From: Caulobacteraceae bacterium
GTDB lineage: Bacteria > Pseudomonadota > Alphaproteobacteria > Caulobacterales > Caulobacteraceae
Assembly (NCBI GenBank): GCA_947475735.1
Contig: CANJLQ010000015.1
Coordinates: 1-64,000 of the forward strand
DNA length: 64,000 bases
Reading direction: 5' to 3'
The position numbers and the translations under genes are program-made. Positions within the stretch are counted from its first letter, which is position 1, and each line of letters begins with the position of its first letter. A model generated the notes under the pieces. That model saw only the letters and a list, made by a program, of their open reading frames with translations. It was not told the origin of the DNA and searched no databases. Positions 51,062 through 60,354 of this stretch are shown one piece after another.

Positions 51062-52429
51062 CTAGGAACGCGTCGCGGCCGGGGCCGGGCGCAGGCCGGG
51101 GGCCGAGGCCTGCATCACGACCGGGCGGCGCTGGCCGCCGGCGGCAATGATGCGATCGATCCGGGCCTTTTCGGCGCGGAAGCCGGCGAGGTCGGCTCCG
51201 GTCAGTTCGGTGCCGGTGTCGACGCGGATGCTGGTCGGGTTGATCCGCTGGCCGTTGCGCCAGATCTCGTAGTGCAGGTGCGGGCCGGTCGAGGCACCGG
51301 TCGAGCCGACATAGGCGACGACCTGGCCCTGGCTCACACGTTGGCCGGCGCGGATGCCCGAGCCATAGCGCGACAGGTGGCCGTAGCCGCTTTCAAGGCC
51401 GTTGGCGTGGCGGATGCGCAGCCAGTTGCCATAGCCGCCCCAGCGGCGGGCCTCGATCACCACGCCGTCGGCCGGCGAGACGATCGGCGTGCCCGTTCCG
51501 GCGGCGAAGTCGATGCCCTGGTGCATGCGACGGTAGCCCGAGATCGGGTGGGTCCGCACGCCGAACGACGACGAGACGCGGAAGCCCCTGACCAGCGGGG
51601 TGCGCATCATCGACGAGCGCATGTTCTTGCCGCTTGCGTCGAAATACTGCGGCTCGCGCGCGCCGGCCGGCTGATAGCGATAGAAGGCCGCACCCTTCAG
51701 CTCGGCGTACATCAGGTCGCCGGTGTCCACCGTGCGGCCGTTCTCGGTCACCGAGCGGTCGAACACCAGGGTGAACTCGTCAGACGCGCGGATGTCGCGG
51801 TCCAGGTCGAACTTGTGAGCGAAGATCTGGGTCGCGCGGCGACGGATGGCGGCGTCCGCGCCCATGCGCTGGGCCGTGGCGGACAGCGAACCGCGCACTT
51901 CCGAGGTCAGGACGACGGTTTCTTCGGTGACGCGTTCTTCCAGAGCCCGAAGGCGCAGGGCCCCGTCGAAGCTGCGCGACACGGTCAGCTGGCTGGCCGG
52001 GCCGGTGCGCATGGTCAGGCCGATCAGGCGGGCGTCGCCCCGGCCGGCGCGAGGACGGGCGATGGCGGTTTCGAACCGCAGGCCGGCCTGCATCTGGGAC
52101 ACATCATAGGCGTTGGACAGGGTGGCGGCGACGGCGGAGGCCTCCGCGGCACCGACACCGGTGCGCTGGACGGCTTCTTCGAACGTCTCGCCGCGGCGAA
52201 TCTGGACGGGGATGGCTTCGGGGGCGGTCAGGCCGGCGGGAGCGCCGGCGGTGGCGAAGGCCTGGGCTTCGAGATTTGCGATCTGGACCGCTGTCAGTTC
52301 CGGAACCGGCTCGGCCTGAGCGGGTTGATAGACCCGGCCGGCGAGCGTGGCCACGGTCAGGGCAGCGGCGGCGGTCAGAAGATGCGGTGCAAAACGCATC
52401 GGCTGACGGCGCGGATCGAACTGAGCCAT
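51062..52429 (-). CDS. M23 family murein endopeptidase (LytM domain)
   Basis: A 455-aa protein with an N-terminal export segment (LLTAAAALTVATLAG), a helical/beta middle part (IPVQIRRGETFEEAVQRTGV; NlpD/OpgS-like domain, FTLVFDRSVTENGRTVDTGDLMYAEL) and a C-terminal LytM domain with the zinc ligands HQGIDFA and HLHYEIWRNG both intact, plus GYGHLSRYG. It should cut peptide cross-links in murein in the periplasm. ATG 52429 and the internal ATG at residue 11 (52399) are both possible starts. Confidence 0.92.
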   Translation of the reverse strand: MAQFDPRRQPMRFAPHLLTAAAALTVATLAGRVYQPAQAEPVPELTAVQIANLEAQAFATAGAPAGLTAPEAIPVQIRRGETFEEAVQRTGVGAAEASAVAATLSNAYDVSQMQAGLRFETAIARPRAGRGDARLIGLTMRTGPASQLTVSRSFDGALRLRALEERVTEETVVLTSEVRGSLSATAQRMGADAAIRRRATQIFAHKFDLDRDIRASDEFTLVFDRSVTENGRTVDTGDLMYAELKGAAFYRYQPAGAREPQYFDASGKNMRSSMMRTPLVRGFRVSSSFGVRTHPISGYRRMHQGIDFAAGTGTPIVSPADGVVIEARRWGGYGNWLRIRHANGLESGYGHLSRYGSGIRAGQRVSQGQVVAYVGSTGASTGPHLHYEIWRNGQRINPTSIRVDTGTELTGADLAGFRAEKARIDRIIAAGGQRRPVVMQASAPGLRPAPAATRS

Positions 52430-52816
52430 CGGTCCCCGGCAAACGACGACGCCCAGCGGCGCCCACTCTCACAAAGCAAGGATCGCGCCCAAGTCCCCCC
52501 GGTCGCGAGGCGAGCCGTATAACCCGCCGACGCCAGCATGGGAAGTAGGATCGTTACAAATGATTAACCGCCTGATGGCCTGACGGTAGAGACGATACGA
52601 TTTGGGTATTCCGACGGTGTTCGCGACAGTCTATCGCCAAGCTATGGGCGCTTTTGCTGTCATCGATGAATCGCGTCTGGCCGCGTCCCGCGCGCCGTTC
52701 ATTCAAAGTGACCTCCATGCCACTCGTTGTGGCGGATGCGACACGGCTGTTTCGAGGCGTTACATCTCGGCATTGCTGACACCGGACGATGTGCCGCAGC
52801 GGGACAGGGGCGGCCG
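52430..52816. other. Intergenic region between the M23 gene and the ydbH-like gene
   Basis: 387 bases between divergent genes. It is slightly less GC-rich around 52545-52620 (GATCGTTACAAATGATTAACCG, GATACGATTTGGGTATTCC), where promoters are likely. One TTAACC half-site is present but no second half at the CtrA spacing. Short frames here begin with TTG or lack a ribosome site and I do not call them genes. Confidence 0.5.
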
Positions 52817-55800
52817 ATGACGGACGGCGAAAGCCCGAACACGGCCGGAGCCCGCCTTCGAGCGGGACGAAACAGACTCGGACAGGGCCTGATCCTGCTG
52901 GCCCTGATCCTCGTCGCCGTCCTGGCCGTCACCTGGCTGAACCGCCGGGCGGCGGCGCGCGAGGTGCTGGTCGGCTGGCTGGATCGGCGCGGCATTGAGG
53001 CCGAAGTCGAGGTCCAGCGGCTGGAGATGGACGGCTTCGTCGGCAGCGTGGTGATCGGCGATCCCGCCAACCCCGACGTCACCATCCAGCGCGTCGAGGT
53101 GGACTATGGCCTGACCCTGCCGTGGTCGCCGGGCGGCATGGGGGTGACGCCGACGCGCATCCGGCTGGTGCGCCCCGTCATGCGGGCCAGCTGGCGCGAC
53201 GGGCGGCTGTCGTTCGGCTCGCTGGATCCGCTGATCGAGGACTTCACCGGCCGTCCGCCGCGCCCCGACAGCCGGGGGCCGGTCGTGGTGGTCGAGACCG
53301 GACGGCTGAGGCTGGACACCGAATACGGCCCCGTGTCGTTGCTGGCCGACGCGCGGGTGGACGACGGCAAGCTGATGCGGCTGTCGGCGCGCATGCCCGA
53401 GGCCTCGCTGCGCAGCGGCGATGTCGAGGCGGGCCGACTGGGCGGAACCCTGGAGGTGACGACCACCGGCGACCGTGTGGCGACCCGGCTGTCGCTGGCG
53501 GCGGAGCGGTTCAGCCTGCCGGGCGCGCAGGGCCGGGCGGTGCGGCTGACCGCGACCGGGGACCTGCCCTATCCGGACATGAAGGCACGGCGCGGCGACG
53601 GGCGTGCGGTGCTCGACATCCGACTGACCAGCGATCGCCTGGCGCTGGGCGAGGCCGTGGCCCAGGCCGCGACCCTGACCGTGGCCGCGGATGGCCAGGC
53701 GACCGGCTGGATCGAAACCCTGGGCTTCGACGGCGAGGCGACGGCGCGGCTGGTCGCGGGGCAGCTGACGGCACCCGGTCTGTCGGCGCGCGGGGCCGAC
53801 CTTTCGGCCACCGGAGCGCGAGCCTCGCTCAGACGCCGCGGGGCCCGGACGGACTGGAGCCTGGCAGGCCCGGGCCGGATCGCGACCGCCTCCGGCCAGG
53901 CGGGGGATCTGGCTCTGGTCGGGCTGAGCGCCACCTCCAGCGGACTGACGCTGAGCGGCACGGACGGGGTGATCCGCGCCCGGGGACCGATCGCAGCGAC
54001 GCTGAGGACTGCAACCCTGGACGACCTGCGGATTGGCGGCATGTCCAGCCGGTTGGCGCTGGACTATGCCTCCGACCGGGAGACGGCGATGACTCTCACC
54101 GGATCGGTGGCGGCGGGCAGCGGAGCCTGGCCGCTGTTCGGAGCGGTCGCCGCCGACGACGTGCCGGAACTGGCCGAGCTGAAGCGGGCGCTGGGCGATT
54201 TCTCCTTGTCGGTGCCCGATCTGCAGCTGACGTCCGGCGCGGCCGAGACCGCCGTCACCCTGGCCCAGCCCGCCCGCATAACCCCCGCCAATGGCGGCGT
54301 CCTGACCGTGTCGCCGGTCGCGCGGCCGCTGTTCTCGGCCCGACCGGGAGAGCGCGGCGGCGGAGCCCTGGCCCTGAGCGCAACCCGGGGGCGCGGCCTG
54401 CCCGAGGCTCGCTTCGCCGTGCCGGACTGGCGGCTGACCGCCGGAGGCTTCGAGGCGCGACTGGACGGAACCGCATCGCTCGACTTCGGCCCCGCGCGCG
54501 CCCTGACGGTCGGGACGGTCGGACGCCTGGCCAGCGAGCGCGGGCGGGTGACCTATGCGGCCGACCGGTGCCTGTCGATCGCGGCCGAGCGACTGGGTTT
54601 GGACGAGAACGACGTCGTCGACCTGTCGGGCCGGCTGTGTCCGACCGGAGGCCCCCTGCTGGTGGCCCAGGCCGGGCGCTGGCGGATGGCGGGGACGATG
54701 CAGGGCGTCGCCGCCCAGGCGCCGTTCCTTGCCCTGGCCTTTACCGGCGCGCAGGGCACGGTCGTGGCGACCGGTTCCGCGTCCGGTCTGGGCCTCGACG
54801 CCCGCGTGACGACGGCGACGGTCGACGACACCACCCGGCCGTTGCGTTTCAACACCCTGATCGCCTCGGGCCAGGCACATCTGGCCGACGAGCAATGGTC
54901 GGGCACTTTCGACCTCGCCCGCTCGGGCAATACGCTGGGCCGGCTGACCCTGGCGCACGACGGGCTGAGCGGCCGGGGCGGCGTCGCCATCGACGCGCCC
55001 TCGCTCGTCTTCGCCGAGGGCGGGCTGCAGCCCGCGGACCTGAGCCCTCTCGCCGCCGATTTCGTCCAGTCCCCGGCCAGCGGCTCGGCGACGTTTGCCG
55101 GGCGGCTCGACTGGAGCCCGGACCTGCCCGAGGGCGGCGAAAGCTCCGGGCGACTGGTCATCCCCGGTCTGGACTTTGTCAGCCCCGCCGGACCGGTGAA
55201 GGGCCTGTCGGGCACGATCGACTTCACCCGGCTGGCTCCCCTGACCACAGCTCCGAACCAGTCGCTGCGCGTCGCGACCCTGGAGTCCATCGCGCCCCTG
55301 ACCGACCTCGACCTCAGCTTCCAGCTGGACGAGGCCGCCATCACGGTCGAGGGCGGAGCGATCGAGGCGGCGGGCGGCACCATTCGGGTCGAGCCGTTCA
55401 GCGTGCCCCTTGACCGCCGGCCCTTCTCCGGCGTCATCGTGCTGGACCGGGTGCAGCTGGGCGACCTGATCGCGGGCTCCGGGTTCGGCGACAAGGTCAG
55501 CCTGGATGCGGTCGTGTCCGGTCGCCTGCCCTTCACCTCCGACCCGGACACGGGCGTGCGGGTCACCGGCGGGACCCTGTTCGCGGCCCAGCCCGGGCGT
55601 CTGTCGATCGCGCGCGAGGCCCTGACGGGTCTGGAGGCCGGGGGCGGCGGGGCGGTGCCGCCCGGCACGGTCGAGGATCTGGCCTATCAGGCGATGGAGA
55701 ACCTGGCCTTCGACGTCCTGACCGCCGAGGTGAACAGCCTGGATGAGGGCCGGGTCGGCGTCCTGTTCCACATCGTCGGCCGGCACGATCCGCCCGAGCT

Positions 55801-55981
55801 TCAGGAGTTGCGGCTGACCCTGGCCGAACTGATCAGCCGCGAGTTCCTGAACCGTCCCCTGCCCCTGCCGTCCAACACCGGCATCGACCTGACGCTGGAC
55901 ACGACCCTGAACCTGAACCAGCTGATCTCCGACCTGCTGGAGGTCAATCGGGCCCGGGCGGGCAACGGCGGCCCACCTTGA
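52817..55981 (+). CDS. ydbH: YdbH-type (AsmA-like) intermembrane lipid transport protein
   Basis: A 1054-aa protein with one N-terminal membrane helix (LGQGLILLALILVAVLAVTWL) and a very long, beta-rich periplasmic part typical of bridge-like lipid transporters. The C-terminal 170 residues (VVSGRLPFTSDPDTGVRVTGGTL, VEDLAYQAMENLAFDVLTAEV, LRLTLAELISREFLNRPL) match the conserved YdbH/DUF C-terminus. In E. coli, YdbH acts with YnbE and YdbL in phospholipid traffic between membranes, partly redundant with YhdP and TamB. The next two genes are the YnbE and YdbL homologs, confirming the call. Confidence 0.9.
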   Translation: MTDGESPNTAGARLRAGRNRLGQGLILLALILVAVLAVTWLNRRAAAREVLVGWLDRRGIEAEVEVQRLEMDGFVGSVVIGDPANPDVTIQRVEVDYGLTLPWSPGGMGVTPTRIRLVRPVMRASWRDGRLSFGSLDPLIEDFTGRPPRPDSRGPVVVVETGRLRLDTEYGPVSLLADARVDDGKLMRLSARMPEASLRSGDVEAGRLGGTLEVTTTGDRVATRLSLAAERFSLPGAQGRAVRLTATGDLPYPDMKARRGDGRAVLDIRLTSDRLALGEAVAQAATLTVAADGQATGWIETLGFDGEATARLVAGQLTAPGLSARGADLSATGARASLRRRGARTDWSLAGPGRIATASGQAGDLALVGLSATSSGLTLSGTDGVIRARGPIAATLRTATLDDLRIGGMSSRLALDYASDRETAMTLTGSVAAGSGAWPLFGAVAADDVPELAELKRALGDFSLSVPDLQLTSGAAETAVTLAQPARITPANGGVLTVSPVARPLFSARPGERGGGALALSATRGRGLPEARFAVPDWRLTAGGFEARLDGTASLDFGPARALTVGTVGRLASERGRVTYAADRCLSIAAERLGLDENDVVDLSGRLCPTGGPLLVAQAGRWRMAGTMQGVAAQAPFLALAFTGAQGTVVATGSASGLGLDARVTTATVDDTTRPLRFNTLIASGQAHLADEQWSGTFDLARSGNTLGRLTLAHDGLSGRGGVAIDAPSLVFAEGGLQPADLSPLAADFVQSPASGSATFAGRLDWSPDLPEGGESSGRLVIPGLDFVSPAGPVKGLSGTIDFTRLAPLTTAPNQSLRVATLESIAPLTDLDLSFQLDEAAITVEGGAIEAAGGTIRVEPFSVPLDRRPFSGVIVLDRVQLGDLIAGSGFGDKVSLDAVVSGRLPFTSDPDTGVRVTGGTLFAAQPGRLSIAREALTGLEAGGGGAVPPGTVEDLAYQAMENLAFDVLTAEVNSLDEGRVGVLFHIVGRHDPPELQELRLTLAELISREFLNRPLPLPSNTGIDLTLDTTLNLNQLISDLLEVNRARAGNGGPP

Positions 55982-56057
55982 CCGTTCAGCGGCCATTCAC
56001 GCGACAGGGCGCATCCGACGTGTCAGTGAAAGCGTTCCCGATCCGGAGACCCCGCCG

Positions 56058-56252
56058 ATGACACCGCCAAAGCGCCTGATCCGCACCACCCTGCTCGCCG
56101 TCGGCGCGGCGACCCTGCTGGCCGGCTGCACGCCGACGATCCGCCTTCAGGTCGACCCGATCCAGATCTATGCCAAGCTGGACGCTGACGTCCGCGTCCG
56201 GCTGGATCAGGAACTGCGCGACCTGCTGGCCGAAAACCCGAACCTGTTCTGA
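56058..56252 (+). CDS. ynbE: YnbE-like lipoprotein
   Basis: A 64-aa protein with a lipobox (LLAGC, Cys near residue 24) and the short conserved tail CTPTIRLQVDPIQIYAKLDADVRVRLDQELRDLL. YnbE is an outer-membrane lipoprotein that adds beta-strands to the end of YdbH and so completes the bridge. It lies 76 bases after ydbH, in the same direction. Confidence 0.9.
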   Translation: MTPPKRLIRTTLLAVGAATLLAGCTPTIRLQVDPIQIYAKLDADVRVRLDQELRDLLAENPNLF

Positions 56253-56287
56253 TGCCCCTCTCTGTTTCCAAGGAAGCGAGCCGTCCC

Positions 56288-56650
56288 ATGACCTTCAACA
56301 AGCTCTTCGTCGTCGGCGCCGCCGTGATGGCGCTGGGCATCGCCGCCGGAGCCGCCTTCGGTCAGACCTCCGAGCAGAAGGCGCTGATCGACGCGGCCAA
56401 GGCCCAGGGCGTCGTCGGCGAACAGGCCGACGGCTACCTCGGCATCCGCACGCCGCCCGCGCCCGCCCCTTTGGCCGCCGCCGTGTCCGACACCAACGAC
56501 GCCCGGCGCCAGGCCTATGGCGAGCGCGCCCGCGCCGCCGGCACCTCGACCGAGGTCGCCGCAGCCCGGATGTTCGAGTTGCAGCTGCTGTCCCGCATCC
56601 CGTCGGGCCAGTGGTATCGCAACGCCGCCGGCCAGTGGGTCCAGCGCTAG
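56288..56650 (+). CDS. ydbL: YdbL-like (DUF1318) periplasmic protein
   Basis: A 120-aa protein with a signal peptide (VVGAAVMALGIAAGAAFGQ) and the DUF1318 pattern: LIDAAKAQGVVGEQADGYLGIR, ARRQAYGERARAAGTSTEVAAARM and IPSGQWYRNAAGQWVQR at the end. In E. coli, YdbL modulates YdbH-YnbE assembly. ATG 56288 was chosen at the start of the signal peptide. It is the last gene of the three-gene operon. Confidence 0.9.
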   Translation: MTFNKLFVVGAAVMALGIAAGAAFGQTSEQKALIDAAKAQGVVGEQADGYLGIRTPPAPAPLAAAVSDTNDARRQAYGERARAAGTSTEVAAARMFELQLLSRIPSGQWYRNAAGQWVQR

Positions 56651-56716
56651 ACCACGCCGCTAACGGGGACGCCGTGTCGCGGGCGTCTCGGCCCGGGCTG
56701 TGCTAAGGGCCCAATC

Positions 56717-57001
56717 ATGTCCCACGGTGTTCCCAAAGGTGTGCTCGGTCACGTCGTGACCACCCTGATCGCGCTGGGCGTCTCGGCCCTGGCGACCGGG
56801 GCGCTGGGGTGGTTCTGGATGGCCATCGGCGGCGGCCCCATGCCGATCCACGGCTGGATCGCGATGGGACTGGGTGTGCTGGGCACCGTCGGCCTGACCT
56901 GGCTCTTGATGTCCTTGGCGTTCAAGTCCCACCACGAAGGCTGGGACGATCAGGTCAACAATAGCCTGGACCCCGGCCGCGACAGCGCGCGCGAGGATTA
57001 G
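56717..57001 (+). CDS. Two-helix membrane protein, 94 aa
   Basis: Two hydrophobic segments (around residues 10-37 and 45-68) separated by GGGPMPIHGW, then a charged tail (HHEGWDDQVNNSLDPGRDSARED). It resembles small conserved membrane proteins of the Caulobacterales with no assigned role. Its stop overlaps the 3' end of the convergent cytosine methyltransferase gene by 4 bases. Confidence 0.75.
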   Translation: MSHGVPKGVLGHVVTTLIALGVSALATGALGWFWMAIGGGPMPIHGWIAMGLGVLGTVGLTWLLMSLAFKSHHEGWDDQVNNSLDPGRDSARED

Positions 57002-58128
57002 GCGGCGGCGCGAAGCCCGAGGGCGGCCGGCAGCAGCAGGCCCTCCGACAGGTGTCGCACCACGGGGACGGCCACGGCATCCCCCATCAGCTTCAGCGCC
57101 GCCGTTTCGGATTTTGGGAGGCGATAGGTGTCGGGCAAACCCATCAGCCGCGCGGCCTCTCGTGCCGTCAGACGGCGGGCGCGAACACGACCGTCGTCGC
57201 AGACGATCACATACTGACGCGACGACCCGCCCGCGGGGGTGCGCAAACATCCCGCCATGCCGTCCAGCCTCAGTTCCAGCCGCTGAACCTTTCGACCCTC
57301 CTCCAGGCGGACCCGACGGTAGGCGGCGGCCACGCGCCGTTCTCCGGACGCCCGCGCGGCCTCCAGCCGAGCCCGGTGCAAGGGCGCGGTCAGGCTCAGA
57401 AGCGCCTCGGTCGCCGTCTCGCTGAACCAGGCGAGGCCGCCGTCCGGGTCGAGCAGGTCGGCCAGGCTCGCGTTGCGGCGCGGCGGCTCCGGCAGGCTCC
57501 ACCAGGCCCAGGCCGACCGCGCCCGGTCGGACAGCCGGTCGATGGCGGCGACGACCCGGCGCGAATGGAACGGGGCCGCCGGCCCGGCCGCTTCGGGGCC
57601 CTCGACCCCGCGCATCGCCACGATGAACAGGCGGGGCCGCGACTGGGGCAGCCAAAGGGCGGCGTCCATCTCGAGCGCCCCGACCCGGTAGTCCGCATCG
57701 ACCAAAGCCTCGCAGACCGCTGTGAAGTCCCGGCCGCCTCCGGAGGTCAGCAGGCCGACGACGTTCTCGATTACGATGAGGGCGGGCGCTCGCCCCTCCG
57801 CGTCCAACCCCTGCATCAGCCGCCAGAATCCCCAGAAGGCCCCGGACCGCTGTCCGTCCAGCCCCGCTCGTGCCCCGGCCAGGCTGACGTCCTGACAGGG
57901 CGAAGAGGCCCAGGCGAGCGCGGGCCGTCCCGGGATGTCGCCGGGCGACAGGTCCCAGACGTCGCCCATGCGCAGCTCGCCCGCATGGTTGTCTCGCCAC
58001 GCGGCCGCCTTCATCGGATCCAGATCGTTGGCGAAGGTTGTGTGAAAGCCGCTCAGGCCCAGTCCCGCCAGCCCTCCGCCGGCGAAGAACTCCAGGGCCT
58101 CGAGGGCCGGCTGAGGGCGAATCGCCAT
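56998..58128 (-). CDS. DNA cytosine-5 methyltransferase, apparently without a partner nuclease
   Basis: A 376-aa enzyme with all main m5C motifs: FFAGGGLAGLGL (I, SAM binding), SSPCQDVS with the catalytic Cys (IV, about residue 78), ENVVGLL (VI), LPQSRPRLF (VIII, QxRxR) and GDAVAVPVVRHL (X). The target-recognition region lies between VIII and X (about 190-320). No restriction endonuclease, HNH/Vsr or specificity gene is adjacent, so it acts alone or guards against restriction. The recognised sequence is not predictable. Confidence 0.92.
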   Translation of the reverse strand: MAIRPQPALEALEFFAGGGLAGLGLSGFHTTFANDLDPMKAAAWRDNHAGELRMGDVWDLSPGDIPGRPALAWASSPCQDVSLAGARAGLDGQRSGAFWGFWRLMQGLDAEGRAPALIVIENVVGLLTSGGGRDFTAVCEALVDADYRVGALEMDAALWLPQSRPRLFIVAMRGVEGPEAAGPAAPFHSRRVVAAIDRLSDRARSAWAWWSLPEPPRRNASLADLLDPDGGLAWFSETATEALLSLTAPLHRARLEAARASGERRVAAAYRRVRLEEGRKVQRLELRLDGMAGCLRTPAGGSSRQYVIVCDDGRVRARRLTAREAARLMGLPDTYRLPKSETAALKLMGDAVAVPVVRHLSEGLLLPAALGLRAAA

Positions 58129-58227
58129 GGCCTCAGTTTAGGCGCCGAAGGCTCTTGCTGCGAGCGGACTTGACCGCCGAATGACGCGGGGCTTCTGTCC
58201 TGCGACATCCGTCATCGGAGAGCGCCC

Positions 58228-58674
58228 ATGTTTCGTCTGATTTCCACCGCCCTGCCCGTGGTCCTCCTCGCTCTCGCCGCCTGCTCGGAGCCGACGTCCG
58301 ACGTCGCCGCCCCCGAGCCCGCCCCCGCGCCGACCACCCTGGGCGGCGTCGATCTGGGCCAGCCGCTGCGCGCCCTGGGCACCGAGCCGTTCTGGAGCGT
58401 GGAGATCACGCCTGACGCCCTGGCCTATTCCGCCGTCGACTCCGCCGGCCTGCGCGCCGACAACCCCGGCCCGACGATCCAGGGCACCACGGCGGTCTAT
58501 GCGGCGGCCGGCGAGGACGGCACGGCCCTGGTCGTCACCCTGATCGCCACGGAATGTTCGGACGGCATGAGCGACCGGACCTATCCCCTGACGGCGCGCG
58601 TCGAGGTCGGGCCTCAGACGCTGAACGGATGCGCGGCCTCCGTCGTGTTCCTGAACAGCGAGCCCCGCCCCTAG
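58228..58674 (+). CDS. COG3650-type lipoprotein
   Basis: A 148-aa protein with a lipobox (LLALAAC, Cys near residue 19), an Ala/Pro linker, then LRALGTEPFWSVEITPDALAYS and TECSDGMSDRTYPLTARVEVG with NGCA near the end, a pattern found in COG3650 proteins (predicted envelope proteins of unknown role). The two late cysteines may pair in the periplasm. Confidence 0.8.
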   Translation: MFRLISTALPVVLLALAACSEPTSDVAAPEPAPAPTTLGGVDLGQPLRALGTEPFWSVEITPDALAYSAVDSAGLRADNPGPTIQGTTAVYAAAGEDGTALVVTLIATECSDGMSDRTYPLTARVEVGPQTLNGCAASVVFLNSEPRP

Positions 58675-58677
58675 GGC

Positions 58678-59124
58678 TCAGCCGCCGCCTAGTAGCGGAC
58701 CGACGCCCGGCACGCTGCGGACGGCGTCTCCCAGCAGATCCCGCCCGGTGGCGTCGCGGACCCTGTCGCGCGCGGCGGGCAACAGGCGTTTCATCTCGGC
58801 CTTGCCGATCCCGTGGGGCTCCAGCGCCTCGAGCAGGCCCATCGCCTCGGCCACCGCCTTGCCCGAAAGACCGCCAGCGCCGGCGATCAGCCCGCCGAAC
58901 AGGCCGCGTCTGGGGCGGGCCGCCGCCTCTGATCGGGCCGCTGCCTCGGCCCCCGCAACAGCGTCGTAGAGGGCGACCAAGGTCTCGCGCCCCGCATGGC
59001 GGTCCAGCAGGCCCAGCGCGGCGGTGAGGGCGGCGCGCGCCGATTCGCGGTCCAGGCCGGCGTCGTCGGCGGCCGCGTCGGACAGAGCCGCAAAGGTCAG
59101 TCGGGTTTCGGTCTGGTCGGTCAT
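58678..59124 (-). CDS. Hypothetical protein, 148 aa
   Basis: An Ala/Gly-rich, helical, soluble protein with no export signal. Helices are broken by a glycine-rich stretch (RGLFGGLIAGAGGLSGKAVAEAMGLLEAL), and it ends RSVPGVGPLLGGG. I do not recognise a family. It is convergent with the lipoprotein gene, 3 bases apart, and divergent from the acyltransferase gene. Confidence 0.65.
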   Translation of the reverse strand: MTDQTETRLTFAALSDAAADDAGLDRESARAALTAALGLLDRHAGRETLVALYDAVAGAEAAARSEAAARPRRGLFGGLIAGAGGLSGKAVAEAMGLLEALEPHGIGKAEMKRLLPAARDRVRDATGRDLLGDAVRSVPGVGPLLGGG

Positions 59125-59173
59125 CTGGCCGGCTTAACGCTTTTCGTACGGTCACGGGTGCAGACTTTGATCC

Positions 59174-60283
59174 ATGACACAGGTGGAAACGCCCCAGGAC
59201 CTGCGCGCTCTGACGGCGCTGCGCTTCTTCGCCGCCGCCTGGGTGGCGGTCTATGCCTTCTGGCCGAACCTGGACATCGGGCCGACGCCGAACCTGGTGG
59301 CCAAGGGCTATCTGGGGGTCGAGCTGTTCTTCGTCCTGTCCGGCTTCATCCTCAGCCATGTCTATCTGAAGGCGTTCGGCGAGGGCGGCTTTCGCTACGG
59401 CGGCTTTCTTTGGGCGCGGATCGCGCGGGTCTATCCGTTGCACCTGTCGACCCTGATCGGGGTCGGTGTGCTTGGACTGGGCGCGCTCGCGGCGGGCATG
59501 GCCATCGACGGAAACGTGCTCAGCTGGGCCTCCCTGCCCGCCCATCTGACGATGCTGCACGCCTGGGGCTTCGCGCCCGAAGCGGGCTGGAACCACTCGT
59601 CCTGGTCGATCTCGGCGGAGTGGTTCGCCTATCTGACCTTTCCCGCCTTCGCCTTCGTGGCCTGGCGCCTGAGGGACCGCCCGTGGGGCGCCGTGGCCGG
59701 CGTCGTCGCCCTCGGCGGCCTTCTGTACGCGGGCTTCCAGGCGCTGGCTGGCTTCTCCCTGACCGAGGCGACCTTCCATTGGGGAGCGCTGCGCATCGTG
59801 CCCTGCTTCGCCTACGGCTGCGCCCTGTATCTGGTGCACCGCCGAGGCGGCCTGCGTCGCCCCGGAGCGGTCGCCATCGCCTCCGTCGCAGGAATGGCGC
59901 TGGCGGCTTCGCTGGGCGCGCCGGACGGGGTGGTGGTGCTGTTCGCGGGCGGACTGATCCTGGGGCTCGGCGGACTTTCGAACGCCTCCGCCGGCTGGCT
60001 GGCGTCACGGCCGGCGGTCTATCTGGGAGAGATCAGCTACGCGATCTACATGGTGCTGGTGCCCTGGCAGCTGCTGGCCGTGAACCTGGCCGCCCGCGTC
60101 ACCGGGGCGGAGGACAAGCGTCTTCAACTGTTCGTGTGGCTGGCAGTGGTTCTGGCCCTGCCGGTGGTGGCGGCGATCGCCTATCACCTGGTCGAACACC
60201 CCGCCCGGCGGGCCCTCAGAGGCCTCGCCGACCGGCGCTCGGCAAGGGCGGAACAGCGGCGTCAGGCCGCGCAACTCGCCTGA
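59174..60283 (+). CDS. Acyltransferase family 3 (OafA-like) membrane protein
   Basis: A 369-aa polytopic protein starting with LRALTALRFFAAAWVAVYAF, then GYLGVELFFVLSGFILSHVYLKAF and RIARVYPLHL, the conserved opening of acyltransferase-3 enzymes, with about ten helices. The usual first-helix His (in the RFxAAxxVxxxH pattern) seems to be Tyr17-Ala here (AVYAFW), which may matter for catalysis. These proteins acylate sugars of surface polysaccharides. No sugar cluster is near. Confidence 0.88.
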   Translation: MTQVETPQDLRALTALRFFAAAWVAVYAFWPNLDIGPTPNLVAKGYLGVELFFVLSGFILSHVYLKAFGEGGFRYGGFLWARIARVYPLHLSTLIGVGVLGLGALAAGMAIDGNVLSWASLPAHLTMLHAWGFAPEAGWNHSSWSISAEWFAYLTFPAFAFVAWRLRDRPWGAVAGVVALGGLLYAGFQALAGFSLTEATFHWGALRIVPCFAYGCALYLVHRRGGLRRPGAVAIASVAGMALAASLGAPDGVVVLFAGGLILGLGGLSNASAGWLASRPAVYLGEISYAIYMVLVPWQLLAVNLAARVTGAEDKRLQLFVWLAVVLALPVVAAIAYHLVEHPARRALRGLADRRSARAEQRRQAAQLA

Positions 60284-60354
60284 AAAGGGTGCTTCAACCC
60301 GTCGAAACTATCGTCTAGGGATAGGTCGGGTGTAACAGTCGGAAACAATCCAGC

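Noticed and set aside
52560..52580. Possible CtrA box (TTAACC) upstream of the ydbH-like gene
   Set aside because: Only one half-site; no TTAA at the 7-base spacing. The same holds for single TTAACC words near 10876, 41570 and 62827.
52602..52820. 72-codon frame before the ydbH-like gene
   Set aside because: It starts at TTG without ribosome site, has no hydrophobic or domain pattern, and overlaps the likely promoter region.
52760..55996. 1078-codon open frame antisense to the ydbH-like gene
   Set aside because: The composition is a typical GC-rich shadow and the plus-strand gene is supported by its ynbE and ydbL neighbours.
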